Below are positions 34,778-43,921 of a DNA stretch of 64,000 nucleotides, one piece after another. Position numbers and translations under genes: made by a program. The notes under the pieces were generated by a model. That model made no database searches. It was not told the DNA's origin and saw only the letters and a list, made by a program, of their open reading frames with translations. Position 1 is the first letter of the stretch. Each line of letters begins with the position of its first letter. The DNA lies in contig NZ_JALIQS010000001.1 in the NCBI RefSeq assembly GCF_024704725.1, positions 186,001 through 250,000 on the forward strand, read 5' to 3'. This stretch comes from Shinella sp. CPCC 101442 (GTDB lineage Bacteria > Pseudomonadota > Alphaproteobacteria > Rhizobiales > Rhizobiaceae).

Positions 34778-35494
34778 ATGAACGTCGTTTCCGAACCCAT
34801 CATCCGCAAGAAACTTTCCGACGAAGTTTTCGCGCGATTGAAGGCCATGATCGAGACCGGCGAGTTGAAGGCCGGCGACGACATGCCTTCCGAGCGCGAA
34901 CTCATGGAGCGCTACGGCGTCGGCCGCCCGGCCATTCGCGAGGCCATGCAGGCGCTCGCCGGCAAGGGCCTGGTCGAGATTTCACAGGGCGAGCGCGCCA
35001 AAGTGCTCCGCATCACTGCCGAATCCATCTTCCGGCAGGTCGACCTGCCGGCCAAGATGATGCTCTCCGGCTCCTCCGACTCGCTGGAGCACCTGAAGAG
35101 CGCCCGTATCTTCTTCGAGCGCGGCATGATCCGTGAGGCCGCGACCCGGGCCACCCCGCAGCACATCGCCGAACTGCGCGCCCTCCTCGACAAACAGAAA
35201 GCCAGCCTTGGCGATGCCGACGCCTTCATCGATGCCGATATGGAATTTCACCAATATATCGCGCAGATCTCGGGCAATCCGATCTTCGCCGCCGTCTGCG
35301 GCGCAATGCTGGGCTGGCTGAAATCCTATCATACCGAAATGCTCATCTGGACGGGCCGCGAGAATTTTACGCTCGCCGAGCATGAGGAAATCATCCGCAC
35401 CATCGAGAAGGGCAATGCGGACCTTGCCGAGAAGGCGATGATCAAGCACCTCGAACGCTCCCGCGCGCTCTATGCCCTCAAAGGGCAGAAATAG
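34778..35494 (+). CDS. GntR/FadR-family regulator of the D-apiose cluster
   Basis: A 238-residue FadR-subfamily regulator: an N-terminal winged helix (about 10-75, with MPSERELMERYGVGRPAIREAM) followed by an FCD effector domain (about 95-230) with metal-binding His candidates (ADMEFHQYIA). Divergent from oiaX-oiaK and only 3 bp from the converging apnL end. Two near-identical CTGGTATAAYRAGT sites, one beside this gene and one before apnO, suggest it controls both halves of the apiose regulon; the inducer is probably an apiose pathway intermediate. Confidence 0.88.
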   Translation: MNVVSEPIIRKKLSDEVFARLKAMIETGELKAGDDMPSERELMERYGVGRPAIREAMQALAGKGLVEISQGERAKVLRITAESIFRQVDLPAKMMLSGSSDSLEHLKSARIFFERGMIREAATRATPQHIAELRALLDKQKASLGDADAFIDADMEFHQYIAQISGNPIFAAVCGAMLGWLKSYHTEMLIWTGRENFTLAEHEEIIRTIEKGNADLAEKAMIKHLERSRALYALKGQK

Positions 35495-35497
35495 GGT

Positions 35498-37360
35498 TCA
35501 GAGCACGACCTCGACGCAGCCGTAGGGCGGGACGATCACCTGTTCCGAGACCGGCAAGGCCTCTCCTCCGATCAGCGAAACCGCGAGCGGCAGCGCTGGT
35601 AGGGCCACTCTCTGCATCTCGGCCGTGATATTTGCCATCAGAAGCCGCTCCGTCGATGCAAGACCCAGCACCGCATTCGGCCGTGATGTCTCGACGGAAT
35701 ACACATCCTGCCCCGTCAACGCGCCCAGGCTTTCCAGGACATGGGCGAGTGGCCGTAGCGCCCCCTGCGCTGTTGCCTCGCCCTCGCCCGCCACTAGCCC
35801 GAACGAGCCTGCGAGCGTGGAAAGCGTCAGGACCTCCAGCCCAGCCCCAACAACCGTCGCAGCATAAGCCAGCGTCCAGGCAGCACCGAACGCACCGTTG
35901 TGCCGCGGGTCGATATTCGCCATGGGAATGCGTGCACCCGCAGAATTTTCTTTCGTCGCACTGCCATAGGGGTTCTGCCGCATGGCCAGCGTCGACGGGC
36001 CAATGCGATAGGGCTTTTCGCCGTAGATGGCACGGGTCGAACTGACCACGGAGCGCAGAGCCTCGAAAGTCTGCATGACCGAGAGATCGTCGGCCGCATG
36101 CACGATGGGGTTCGTGCAATGGCTGACATAATCGACAAGATCGCCAGGCACCCGCTTGCGGTTGAGTTCCGTGAAATAGCTCATCATGCCGCCGCCGAGA
36201 CGGACGCCGGGAAAGGCAGCCCGCGCCGCGGCGTAGACATGCTCCAGCGGAGGGCACTCCGGCCAGATGCTGCCGGGCGGTGTCGACTGGCGATCGACCG
36301 ACGGACAGACGAAGAGCGTCTCCAGTATCAGGCCGGCATCCCGCACCAGCGCGGCAAAGCCGGCCATCTCTTCGGCGAGTGGGCGCCTGCACGGCACGGC
36401 GAGTTCCAGCGTGACCTTGAGGCCGGATTTTTCCGCGATATCGGCATAGCCCTTCAAGGCCGCTATGCCATGGCCGGCATCCGGATCGAAATGGGCGATG
36501 AGGTGCCGTGCGCCGATGGTCCTCAGGGTATCGACGGCCGCCAGTTCCTGCGCAAGGCATTCCGGGCGCAGGCCGACGCCGATTTCGGGAAAGCGGCGGG
36601 CCGTCGGTGCCAGCTGCACAGTGATGACATCCGAGGTGCCGGTCGCAGGCACGGCATCGTCCGCAGCCTGAATTTCGACGGCCACCTTCTGGCTGAACGG
36701 CTGGTCCTTCGACACGAGATAGGGCCAGGGCAGCGCCAACGGGCGCACATAGGTCTTGTAGGAACCATCGGTCCAGTTGCGCTGGTCTTCCATCTCGAAG
36801 ATATCGCCAACAAATTCCGTCACCGCCGAGATGCCAGGCGCGACCCGATGGGTGATGGCGGAGATGTCCTTGAACGGTTGCCAAGGCTCGATACGGTCCG
36901 GCCACTGCGCGCGCTCGACACGACCATCGCCATGGCGGACATCGACGGGTTGCCCCGAAACGCCGATGACCGGGTGCAGCACGACGAACCCCGCGCGCGC
37001 GGTTTCGAAATCGGCATCGCTGACGCAGTCGGCTGCGAACGTCACCGCTGTCGCCGTGCCGGAAATGGTTATGGTGCAATCGAGATGGGCACCGGAGGGA
37101 GCCTTGAAGCGGGCCGTATAGGCAATGTCGAAACGCTCCCCGGACTCTTGCACATCGAGGCCCGAGATCTCGGCGCTACACGTACCCCAATCCTTGTCCC
37201 GAACAAGAAAGGAAACACCGCGCAGCACTTCATGGCCACGAAAGCGCAGCGTGCGCAGATTGCCGTCCTGAAATGCCACGTTCAGGTCACCGGCGGTGAA
37301 TATGCGGTTTTCCGGCTCGCGCTCGTTCGTACCATAGAGCCTGAGCAGGTCACTGCTCAT
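35498..37360 (-). CDS. apnL: D-apionolactone lactonase (ApnL-like)
   Basis: A 620-residue protein with an N-terminal beta-rich domain (about 1-270) and a C-terminal TIM-barrel half, the architecture of D-apionate lactonases. It would hydrolyse D-apionolactone, formed by apiose dehydrogenase, to D-apionate. Recognisable landmarks are RFRGHEVLRGVSFLVRDKDW (about 41-60) and GVRLGGGMMSYFTELNRKR (about 390-410). Its ATG overlaps the apsD stop by 4 bp (ATGA). The assignment rests on overall resemblance and tight operon context; catalytic residues of this family are not known to me. Confidence 0.8.
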   Translation of the reverse strand: MSSDLLRLYGTNEREPENRIFTAGDLNVAFQDGNLRTLRFRGHEVLRGVSFLVRDKDWGTCSAEISGLDVQESGERFDIAYTARFKAPSGAHLDCTITISGTATAVTFAADCVSDADFETARAGFVVLHPVIGVSGQPVDVRHGDGRVERAQWPDRIEPWQPFKDISAITHRVAPGISAVTEFVGDIFEMEDQRNWTDGSYKTYVRPLALPWPYLVSKDQPFSQKVAVEIQAADDAVPATGTSDVITVQLAPTARRFPEIGVGLRPECLAQELAAVDTLRTIGARHLIAHFDPDAGHGIAALKGYADIAEKSGLKVTLELAVPCRRPLAEEMAGFAALVRDAGLILETLFVCPSVDRQSTPPGSIWPECPPLEHVYAAARAAFPGVRLGGGMMSYFTELNRKRVPGDLVDYVSHCTNPIVHAADDLSVMQTFEALRSVVSSTRAIYGEKPYRIGPSTLAMRQNPYGSATKENSAGARIPMANIDPRHNGAFGAAWTLAYAATVVGAGLEVLTLSTLAGSFGLVAGEGEATAQGALRPLAHVLESLGALTGQDVYSVETSRPNAVLGLASTERLLMANITAEMQRVALPALPLAVSLIGGEALPVSEQVIVPPYGCVEVVL

Positions 37361-38391
37361 GAAAGCAGGTCCGCGATGGTAACGGTCTCGCCGCGCTCGG
37401 CGCTCAAATACGCTGCCTCGACGAGGGCAAAGGTCTTGAGATTGTCGCGACCGGACGTGTCCGGCTCACGGCCCTCTGTCAGCCGTTCGGCCCAATGTTT
37501 CTGGATGAGCGCAACGCTTTCCTGAATGTTGTGCCAGGGACGCGACGCCCAGGGCAGCAGGTTCGGCGCGACGATGTTTTCCGTCGTGCCATCAGGCCCG
37601 TGGACGACGAGCTTGTAATCCTTGCCGAGGCGCAGCGTGCCTTTACTGCCATCAATTTCGACGAAGGTCTCCGGGAACGGTTCTTCCGGCAACTTCGTCG
37701 CGTAGCTGACATCGACGATCGAGGTGATGCCGTTGTCGTGGTCGAGCAGCATGGTAGCCACGTCTTCGCCGGCAATGTCCGGATTGATGCGGCGCGTACG
37801 GGCGGTCATGCGGCTAGCGTCGCCGAACAGGAAGCGGGCGATATCGAGCGAATGGATGCCGAGGTCTTCGATGATGAAGCGCTTGCCTTTGGCGAGATAG
37901 GGCTGACCGGAGAAGACATCGAAGCCGGAGCGGAAGGAGACACGACCCCAGAAGGGATCGCCGATCGCGCCGCCGTCCAGCACCGCCTTCACCGCAAGAA
38001 TGGGTGTCTGCCAGCGAAAATTCTCGTGGATCATCAGTGGAATGCCGGCCTTGTCAGCGGCGGCGACCATCGCCTTGGCATCTTCAAGCGTCGGCGCAAA
38101 GGGCTTCTGGCAGATCGCCGGAACCTTGTGGCTGGCGGCAAGCTCCACCAGTGCCCGATGGCTGCCGACCGTCGTTGCGATATCGACGAAATCGAAGCCG
38201 CCGTCGGCAAACATGTCGTCCGCCGAGTGATAACGCCTGTCGACACCGAACTGTTCGCCGACGATCGCAAGCCGTTGCGGATCACGGTCGCAGATCGCCA
38301 CGATCTCGACGTCCGGCAGGTCCTGCCAGCCATGCATCTGGTTGACGGCGAAGAAGCCGCAGCCGATGAGCGCACCCTTCGTCTTCGCCAT
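37357..38391 (-). CDS. apsD: D-apiose dehydrogenase (Gfo/Idh/MocA family)
   Basis: A 344-residue NAD(P)-dependent sugar dehydrogenase. The Rossmann motif is GCGFFAVNQMHGW (about 11-23), the Gfo/Idh/MocA signature ICQKPFAPTLEDAKAMV has the EKP-like Lys (about 94), and the catalytic His/Asp candidates are in EDLGIHSLDIARFL (about 172-186). In this setting it oxidises D-apiose to D-apionolactone. ATG 38391 is used; the upstream TTG at 38397 overlaps the permease stop. Third-from-last gene of the apiose transcript before apnL. Confidence 0.85.
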   Translation of the reverse strand: MAKTKGALIGCGFFAVNQMHGWQDLPDVEIVAICDRDPQRLAIVGEQFGVDRRYHSADDMFADGGFDFVDIATTVGSHRALVELAASHKVPAICQKPFAPTLEDAKAMVAAADKAGIPLMIHENFRWQTPILAVKAVLDGGAIGDPFWGRVSFRSGFDVFSGQPYLAKGKRFIIEDLGIHSLDIARFLFGDASRMTARTRRINPDIAGEDVATMLLDHDNGITSIVDVSYATKLPEEPFPETFVEIDGSKGTLRLGKDYKLVVHGPDGTTENIVAPNLLPWASRPWHNIQESVALIQKHWAERLTEGREPDTSGRDNLKTFALVEAAYLSAERGETVTIADLLS

Positions 38392-38393
38392 GC

Positions 38394-39461
38394 TCAACCT
38401 GCCTTTGCCATCTGCATCAGGGTGACGCGCTGCTGGAGGCGGCGCTGCGCCTGATCGACCACGACGGCAACGATGATGACGAGGCCCTTGATCACCATCT
38501 GCCAGAAGGAACTCACACCCATCATCACCAACCCGTCCGAGAGAATGCCGATCACAAAGGCGCCGATAATCGTGCCGCCAATCGTGCCGCGCCCGCCCGA
38601 CATGGATGTACCACCGAGAACGGCTGCTGCAATGGCGTTGAGTTCGAGATTCGTGCCGGTCGCCGGATGCGAGGCCATCAGCTCCGAGGAGATGATGAGG
38701 CCGACAATCGCCGCACAGAAGCCGGAAAACATGTAGACGAACATTTTTACGCGGTTGACGCGGATACCCGACATGCGGGACGCGCGTTCATTACCACCGA
38801 CCGCGAAGATATGGCGGCCGAGCGGCACGAAGCGGGCGAAATAGGCGGCCCCCAGCGCGACGACGATGAGGATCCAGACCGAGACCGGCAGCCCGAGGAT
38901 CGAGCCGGAGCCGAGATAGGAAAAACCCTGGTTGCCGAGGTCTTCGCGCCCCGTGAGGTTGGGCAGCGTCTGACCGTCGGAATAAAGCAGCGCCATGCCG
39001 CGCGCCACATAGAGCGTACCGAGCGTCGCGATGAAGGGGGCGACGTTCAGGCGGGTGATCAAGAGGCCGTTGACCGCGCCGATCAGGATGCCGACGACCA
39101 TGACGATAACAGCCACTTCGACGATGTTGAAATAGACCGTGTAGCCCAGCGGCAGCGCGACACCATACATGATGAGCCCACCGGCGATCATGCCGCAGAG
39201 GCCGACGATCGAGCCGACGGACAGGTCGATGCCGCCGGTGATGATGACGAAGGTCATGCCGATTGCCAGAAACGCATTCTGTGTCGCGTGCTTCGACATC
39301 AGGATCATGTTGGCGGTCGACAGGAAATTCGGCGCGAAGATCGAGAAGAAGATGATCACCGCAAAGAGCGCAATGAAGGTTCGAAGCTTCATCAGCGTCA
39401 GCAGGGCGGCTCCGGTGGAGAGGTGGTTGCCGGTGGCGGCAGTTTGCGTTGCTGTCGTCAT
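38394..39461 (-). CDS. D-apiose ABC transporter permease (RbsC type)
   Basis: A 355-residue inner-membrane permease of the ribose/xylose/autoinducer-2 family with eight to ten hydrophobic segments. The family motif GGIDLSVGSIVGLCGM is at about 79-94, and a GGTSMSGGRGTIGGTIIGA segment lies at about 280-298. It forms the homodimeric channel with the adjacent double-domain ATPase. The ATG at 39461 overlaps the ATPase stop by one base (TGATG). Confidence 0.88.
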   Translation of the reverse strand: MTTATQTAATGNHLSTGAALLTLMKLRTFIALFAVIIFFSIFAPNFLSTANMILMSKHATQNAFLAIGMTFVIITGGIDLSVGSIVGLCGMIAGGLIMYGVALPLGYTVYFNIVEVAVIVMVVGILIGAVNGLLITRLNVAPFIATLGTLYVARGMALLYSDGQTLPNLTGREDLGNQGFSYLGSGSILGLPVSVWILIVVALGAAYFARFVPLGRHIFAVGGNERASRMSGIRVNRVKMFVYMFSGFCAAIVGLIISSELMASHPATGTNLELNAIAAAVLGGTSMSGGRGTIGGTIIGAFVIGILSDGLVMMGVSSFWQMVIKGLVIIVAVVVDQAQRRLQQRVTLMQMAKAG

Positions 39462-41005
39462 CACGCATGCATCCTTTTGGTTTTATGTCCCTCTGCGGAG
39501 GCCGAGACGATCATCTCTTCGGTGGCGTCCTTGCGGTCGACGACCGTCACCAGCCGTCCGTTGCTCATCACCGCAATGCGATCGGACAGTGCCATGACCT
39601 CTTCGAGGTCCGAGGTGGAAAACAGGATGGCGAGGCCCTCGCCTGCCAAGCGCCGCATCGTGCGGAAGACGTCCGCCTTGGCGCCGACGTCGATGCCGCG
39701 GCTGGGCTCGTCCATCAGCAGCACCTTCGGACCGGTCATCAGCGCCTTGCCGATAACGACCTTCTGCTGGTTGCCGCCCGACATGGAGGTGACGTCGAAA
39801 TCCGGGTTCTTCGCCTTGATGGAAAGATTGCGGATCGCCTCGAGGATCGCCGCCTTCTCCAGCTTCAGGTCGATATGGAAGCCGGCTTTCAGGAACTGGC
39901 CGAGGCTCGCCATGGACAGGTTGTCGGCAATCGACATGGACTGCACGAGCCCTTCGCGCTGCCGATCCTCCGGGATCAGCGCAAGCCCCTCGCGGATACG
40001 CCGGGTCGTGTCACGACCCTTCAACTCCTCGCCCTCGACGAAGATTTTTCCCGTGTAATGCTCGTGCCGGCCCATGATGCATTCGAAAAGCTCGGAACGC
40101 CCCGCGCCCATCAGGCCGTAGATGCCGAGGATCTCGCCCTCGCGCACGCCGATCGAGACATGATCAACCGCATAGCCGCCCTGCGCGCGCGGCAGGCAGA
40201 TGTCTTCCGTGCGAAAAACCTCCTCGCCCGGCGCGTGATCGACCTGCTTGGCAAAATCCTTGGCATCCGAGCCGATCATCGAGCGCACGATCCAGCGCGT
40301 GTCGATATCCTTGACCATGGCATGACCGGTGATCTGCCCGTCCTTCAGGACGGTAATATAGTCGCCGATGCGCATCAGCTCTTCCAGCCGGTGCGAGATA
40401 TAGACGATGGCCACGCCGCGTGCCTTGAGGTCCGCGATGACACGGAACAGCACGTCGACTTCGGCAGCGCTCAGCGCCGAGGTGGGCTCATCCATGATGA
40501 GGATGCGGGTATCCAGCGAGACGGCGCGGGCGATCTCGACAAGCTGCTGCTGGCCGATCGGCAGGTCTTCCGCCAGCGTGTCGGCGGAAATGCCGGCCTC
40601 GAGACGGTTCAGGAATTCGTTGGCTTTTTCCACCTGCGCCTTATGGTCGATGCCGCGCAGACCGCGGGTAATCTCGCGGGTGGCAAAGATGTTTTCGGCA
40701 ACAGAGAGATTGCCGAACAGGTTCAACTCCTGAAAGACGATGCCGATGCCGTGGCGCACCGCGTCCGCCGGGCTGTTGAGATGGATGCGCTCGCCATCCA
40801 TCCAGATCTCGCCGAGCGTCGGCCGCTCGACGCCGGCAATGATGCGCATCATCGTCGACTTTCCGGCGCCGTTTTCGCCGACGAGCACGTTCACTGCGCC
40901 GCGCCGAAGTTTCAGGTCCGCCTTCTTCAGTGCTACGATGCCCGAATAGGCCTTCGTGATGTCCTTGAGTTCGAGAATGACGTCGCCGTCGTCCTGTTCG
41001 GCCAT
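39461..41005 (-). CDS. D-apiose ABC transporter ATPase (RbsA type, two domains)
   Basis: A 514-residue monosaccharide ATPase with duplicated nucleotide-binding domains. Domain 1: Walker A VGENGAGKST (about 41-50), signature LPIGQQQLVEIARA, Walker B LIMDEPTSAL. Domain 2: degenerate Walker A IYGLMGAGRSEL, signature MSGGNQQKVVIGKAL, Walker B LLMDEPSRGID, typical for this family. Start MAEQDDGDVILELKD lies 2 bp after the DUF2291 stop; the open frame extending to 41506 is spurious. Confidence 0.92.
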   Translation of the reverse strand: MAEQDDGDVILELKDITKAYSGIVALKKADLKLRRGAVNVLVGENGAGKSTMMRIIAGVERPTLGEIWMDGERIHLNSPADAVRHGIGIVFQELNLFGNLSVAENIFATREITRGLRGIDHKAQVEKANEFLNRLEAGISADTLAEDLPIGQQQLVEIARAVSLDTRILIMDEPTSALSAAEVDVLFRVIADLKARGVAIVYISHRLEELMRIGDYITVLKDGQITGHAMVKDIDTRWIVRSMIGSDAKDFAKQVDHAPGEEVFRTEDICLPRAQGGYAVDHVSIGVREGEILGIYGLMGAGRSELFECIMGRHEHYTGKIFVEGEELKGRDTTRRIREGLALIPEDRQREGLVQSMSIADNLSMASLGQFLKAGFHIDLKLEKAAILEAIRNLSIKAKNPDFDVTSMSGGNQQKVVIGKALMTGPKVLLMDEPSRGIDVGAKADVFRTMRRLAGEGLAILFSTSDLEEVMALSDRIAVMSNGRLVTVVDRKDATEEMIVSASAEGHKTKRMHA

Positions 41006-41007
41006 CG

Positions 41008-41652
41008 TCAGCCTCCCACGGTGATGGTGGCCGGCACGAACTGCGGCAGCTGTCCCTTGGCGGGCAGCGGATAGGCGCCGGTCGCCTTGATCGTCTTGCC
41101 GGTCAGGCCTTCGCGCGACAGTTTCTCCAGCAGCGCACCGTTCACATAGGTGTTGAACGACTTGCCGTACTGCGCCCATTCGATCTGGTTCTTGAACTCG
41201 TTGAAGTTCACGAATTTCAGGCTGTCGCGCAGCGCCGTGCCGCGGATTGCCGGGCCGATCGAAACGCGCACGTCGGCCTTTTTGTCGCCATCGACATCCA
41301 CGTCGACGTACCCGGCACGTGACTTGGTCTCTTCGCCGACGATCACGCCGTCGATCTTGGCGGCAAAGGTCCAGGGTGCATTGCCCTGCTTTTCCTTGTG
41401 GCCGTATTTTTCTGCGGCCGCGTTCAAATCGCTTGCCGCAAGAGCCGAGACGTCCTGGAAGGCGCCACCGCGCTCCTCGAGATAGGGCACGACCTTGGCG
41501 TCCCATATGTCGGCGACCAGCTTGTCGGGGTTGAAGGCGCCCGCCGCCGCCTGCTTCTGCTCGTCCTCTGTCTTAACGAACTTGCAGCCGCTGAGCGCGA
41601 GTGCGCCCGCAAGCACGAGTGTACAGGCAGCGTTGAACCTCAGCATTCCCAT
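41008..41652 (-). CDS. DUF2291 lipoprotein associated with the apiose ABC transporter
   Basis: A 214-residue DUF2291 protein with a lipoprotein signal: hydrophobic stretch LVLAGALALSGC with the lipobox Cys about 23, so it is probably anchored in a membrane facing the periplasm. The body has an OB-like repeat with FNEFKNQIEWAQYGKSFNTY (about 151-170). Function unknown; family members sit in RbsB-type ABC operons, suggesting a transporter accessory or assembly factor. It is preceded by a strong hairpin after the binding-protein gene and followed 2 bp later by the ATPase gene. Confidence 0.8.
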   Translation of the reverse strand: MGMLRFNAACTLVLAGALALSGCKFVKTEDEQKQAAAGAFNPDKLVADIWDAKVVPYLEERGGAFQDVSALAASDLNAAAEKYGHKEKQGNAPWTFAAKIDGVIVGEETKSRAGYVDVDVDGDKKADVRVSIGPAIRGTALRDSLKFVNFNEFKNQIEWAQYGKSFNTYVNGALLEKLSREGLTGKTIKATGAYPLPAKGQLPQFVPATITVGG

Positions 41653-41672
41653 TCTCCGTCACAAACAGAAAA

Positions 41673-41700
41673 CGCGAGGCGGGACCGACCCCGCCTCGCG
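41673..41700. other. Stem-loop after the apiose binding-protein gene
   Basis: Perfect 11-bp arms CGCGAGGCGGG / CCCGCCTCGCG (41673-41683 and 41690-41700) with a 6-base loop, followed on the minus strand by TTTTC. Lies between the binding-protein stop (41715) and the DUF2291 start (41652). Likely a leaky terminator or mRNA-stabilising element. Confidence 0.65.
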
Positions 41701-41714
41701 CCATCGCGGGAGGA

Positions 41715-42671
<957 letters not shown>

Positions 42672-42733
42672 TTAGGCACCGAATTCCAGCAGCCATCCCT
42701 CCATTGAAAATGGCCGCCCCGGTGCGATCTTTA

Positions 42734-42773
42734 GCCGGCGCGTGACGCCGGCCGCGGCGGGCCAGGCCCGCCG
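42734..42773. other. Two GC-rich stem-loops between apnO and the binding-protein gene
   Basis: GCCGGCG (42734-42740) pairs with CGCCGGC (42746-42752), and CGGCGGGCC (42755-42763) pairs with GGCCCGCCG (42765-42773). They lie directly after the apnO stop (42778). Candidate attenuator or mRNA-end protector for the first gene of the apiose transcript. Confidence 0.5.
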
Positions 42774-42777
42774 GAAA

Positions 42778-43605
42778 TCAGGTGATACGCTGGATGCTGG
42801 CTGCGATTTCCGCAGGCTCGAACACGCGCTTCCAATCGTCCTTCATGAGCACGGGCTTGCCGAACTCGATCGCCTTGTTGCAGGCATCGGAGAAGACGCC
42901 CGGCGTCTCCTCGAAGATCACCGCGCCGAGCACGTTCATGTGGCCGAGCAGGAAGTCGCGGGCGGCTTCCTTGGCAACGCCGCGGCGCACGCATTCGTCC
43001 ATGGCTTCGCGCATCACGACGAGCAGCGAGGCGCAGACGGTTTCGGACAGGCCCGGCTCCAGCAGCGCCATCTGCTCGACGGTGACGCGGTGCGAACGCA
43101 TGACCGGCGCCCAGATGACCTTGGCGATCTCCTCGCCGAGCGCGTAGGCCTCTTCAGGACCTTGCATCAGCGCGGACACGATGTGCTGCTTGGCAGCGAC
43201 GCCGCCGAAGAAGTCGCGCTTGGCGGCCGGATCCGTCTCGTCGTTGAAGATCGGCGGGTGGCAGGGGTGCGTGACGAAATAGGTGAGGTCCGCGCGTTCC
43301 GGCAAGTGGCCGGCGAAGGGGGCGGCAGCATCGAGCGCCACGACCATGGTGCCCGGCTTCAGCTTGTCGACGATGCCGGCTGCGACCTTGCCGATCGCCG
43401 TGTCGGGAACCGCGAGAATGACGACATCAGCGCCATCGAGGCCTTCATCGGCAGACACGCAGGAGAGCCCGAGATCGTCGGCAAGGCGCGCTTTGCCGGC
43501 GTCGCTCACCTCGATATGCCGGACATCGAAGCGCGAACCCTTGAGGTTCTTGGCGAGCCGATAGCCCATTTTACCGCCGGCGCCGAACAACGCGATCGAT
43601 GTCAT
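42778..43605 (-). CDS. apnO: D-apionate oxidoisomerase
   Basis: A 275-residue NAD-binding protein with Rossmann motif LFGAGGKMGYRLAKNL (about 5-20) and a 6-phosphogluconate-dehydrogenase-like C-terminal half (HPCHPPIFND about 121-130, then all-helical). ApnO converts D-apionate to 3-oxo-isoapionate by oxidation with hydroxymethyl migration. The ATG at 43605 has a GGGAGAT ribosome site; the open frame to 43710 runs through the promoter. First gene of the seven-gene apiose transcript (apnO, binding protein, DUF2291, ATPase, permease, apsD, apnL). Confidence 0.85.
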   Translation of the reverse strand: MTSIALFGAGGKMGYRLAKNLKGSRFDVRHIEVSDAGKARLADDLGLSCVSADEGLDGADVVILAVPDTAIGKVAAGIVDKLKPGTMVVALDAAAPFAGHLPERADLTYFVTHPCHPPIFNDETDPAAKRDFFGGVAAKQHIVSALMQGPEEAYALGEEIAKVIWAPVMRSHRVTVEQMALLEPGLSETVCASLLVVMREAMDECVRRGVAKEAARDFLLGHMNVLGAVIFEETPGVFSDACNKAIEFGKPVLMKDDWKRVFEPAEIAASIQRIT

Positions 43606-43697
43606 CGAAGATCTCCCTAACTGCAGACGGCCTGAACGAAACGCGCCCGGCCGGAAACTTCCTCCACCGGTCGCCCGGTATGGGCTTATATTTCTCA

Positions 43698-43715
43698 ACT
43701 GGTATAACAAGTCAA
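43698..43715 (-). promoter_or_regulatory. apnO promoter with putative GntR operator
   Basis: On the minus strand TTGACT (43715-43710) and an AT-rich -10 region (43692-43685) flank ACTTGTTATACCAGT (43712-43698), an imperfect palindrome nearly identical to the element at 34676-34689. Binding between -35 and -10 would repress the apiose operon. The shared element supports a single GntR regulator for both transcripts. Confidence 0.55.
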
Positions 43716-43836
43716 TAACTATCTAGTGGAATATGTGATGTGCGGCAAACATCACATGCCACCGGATCGTGCGCGAATATCCGAAAAACCGGGCAACAGA
43801 TTGGAAAAACGAGATTTTTCCAGACGACGAAACAAC

Positions 43837-43867
43837 AAAAAAGCCGAACGTCACACAACGTCCGGCT
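43837..43867 (-). terminator. Rho-independent terminator after the DhaKL-type kinase gene
   Basis: On the minus strand AGCCGGACGT / ACGTTCGGCT (one G-T pair) with a 6-base loop is followed directly by TTTTTT (43842-43837). It lies 55 bp downstream of the kinase stop at 43922. The rest of 43606-43921 holds the apnO promoter and no gene. Confidence 0.85.
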
Positions 43868-43921
43868 CAAAGTCACATCAAGGATGTGGTGTTCGGCGCC
43901 GACAATCGCGCCCAAAAACCG

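Noticed and set aside
38667-40058. Plus-strand open frame opposite the apiose permease and ATPase
   Set aside because: Low-complexity charged composition and complete overlap with two conserved genes.
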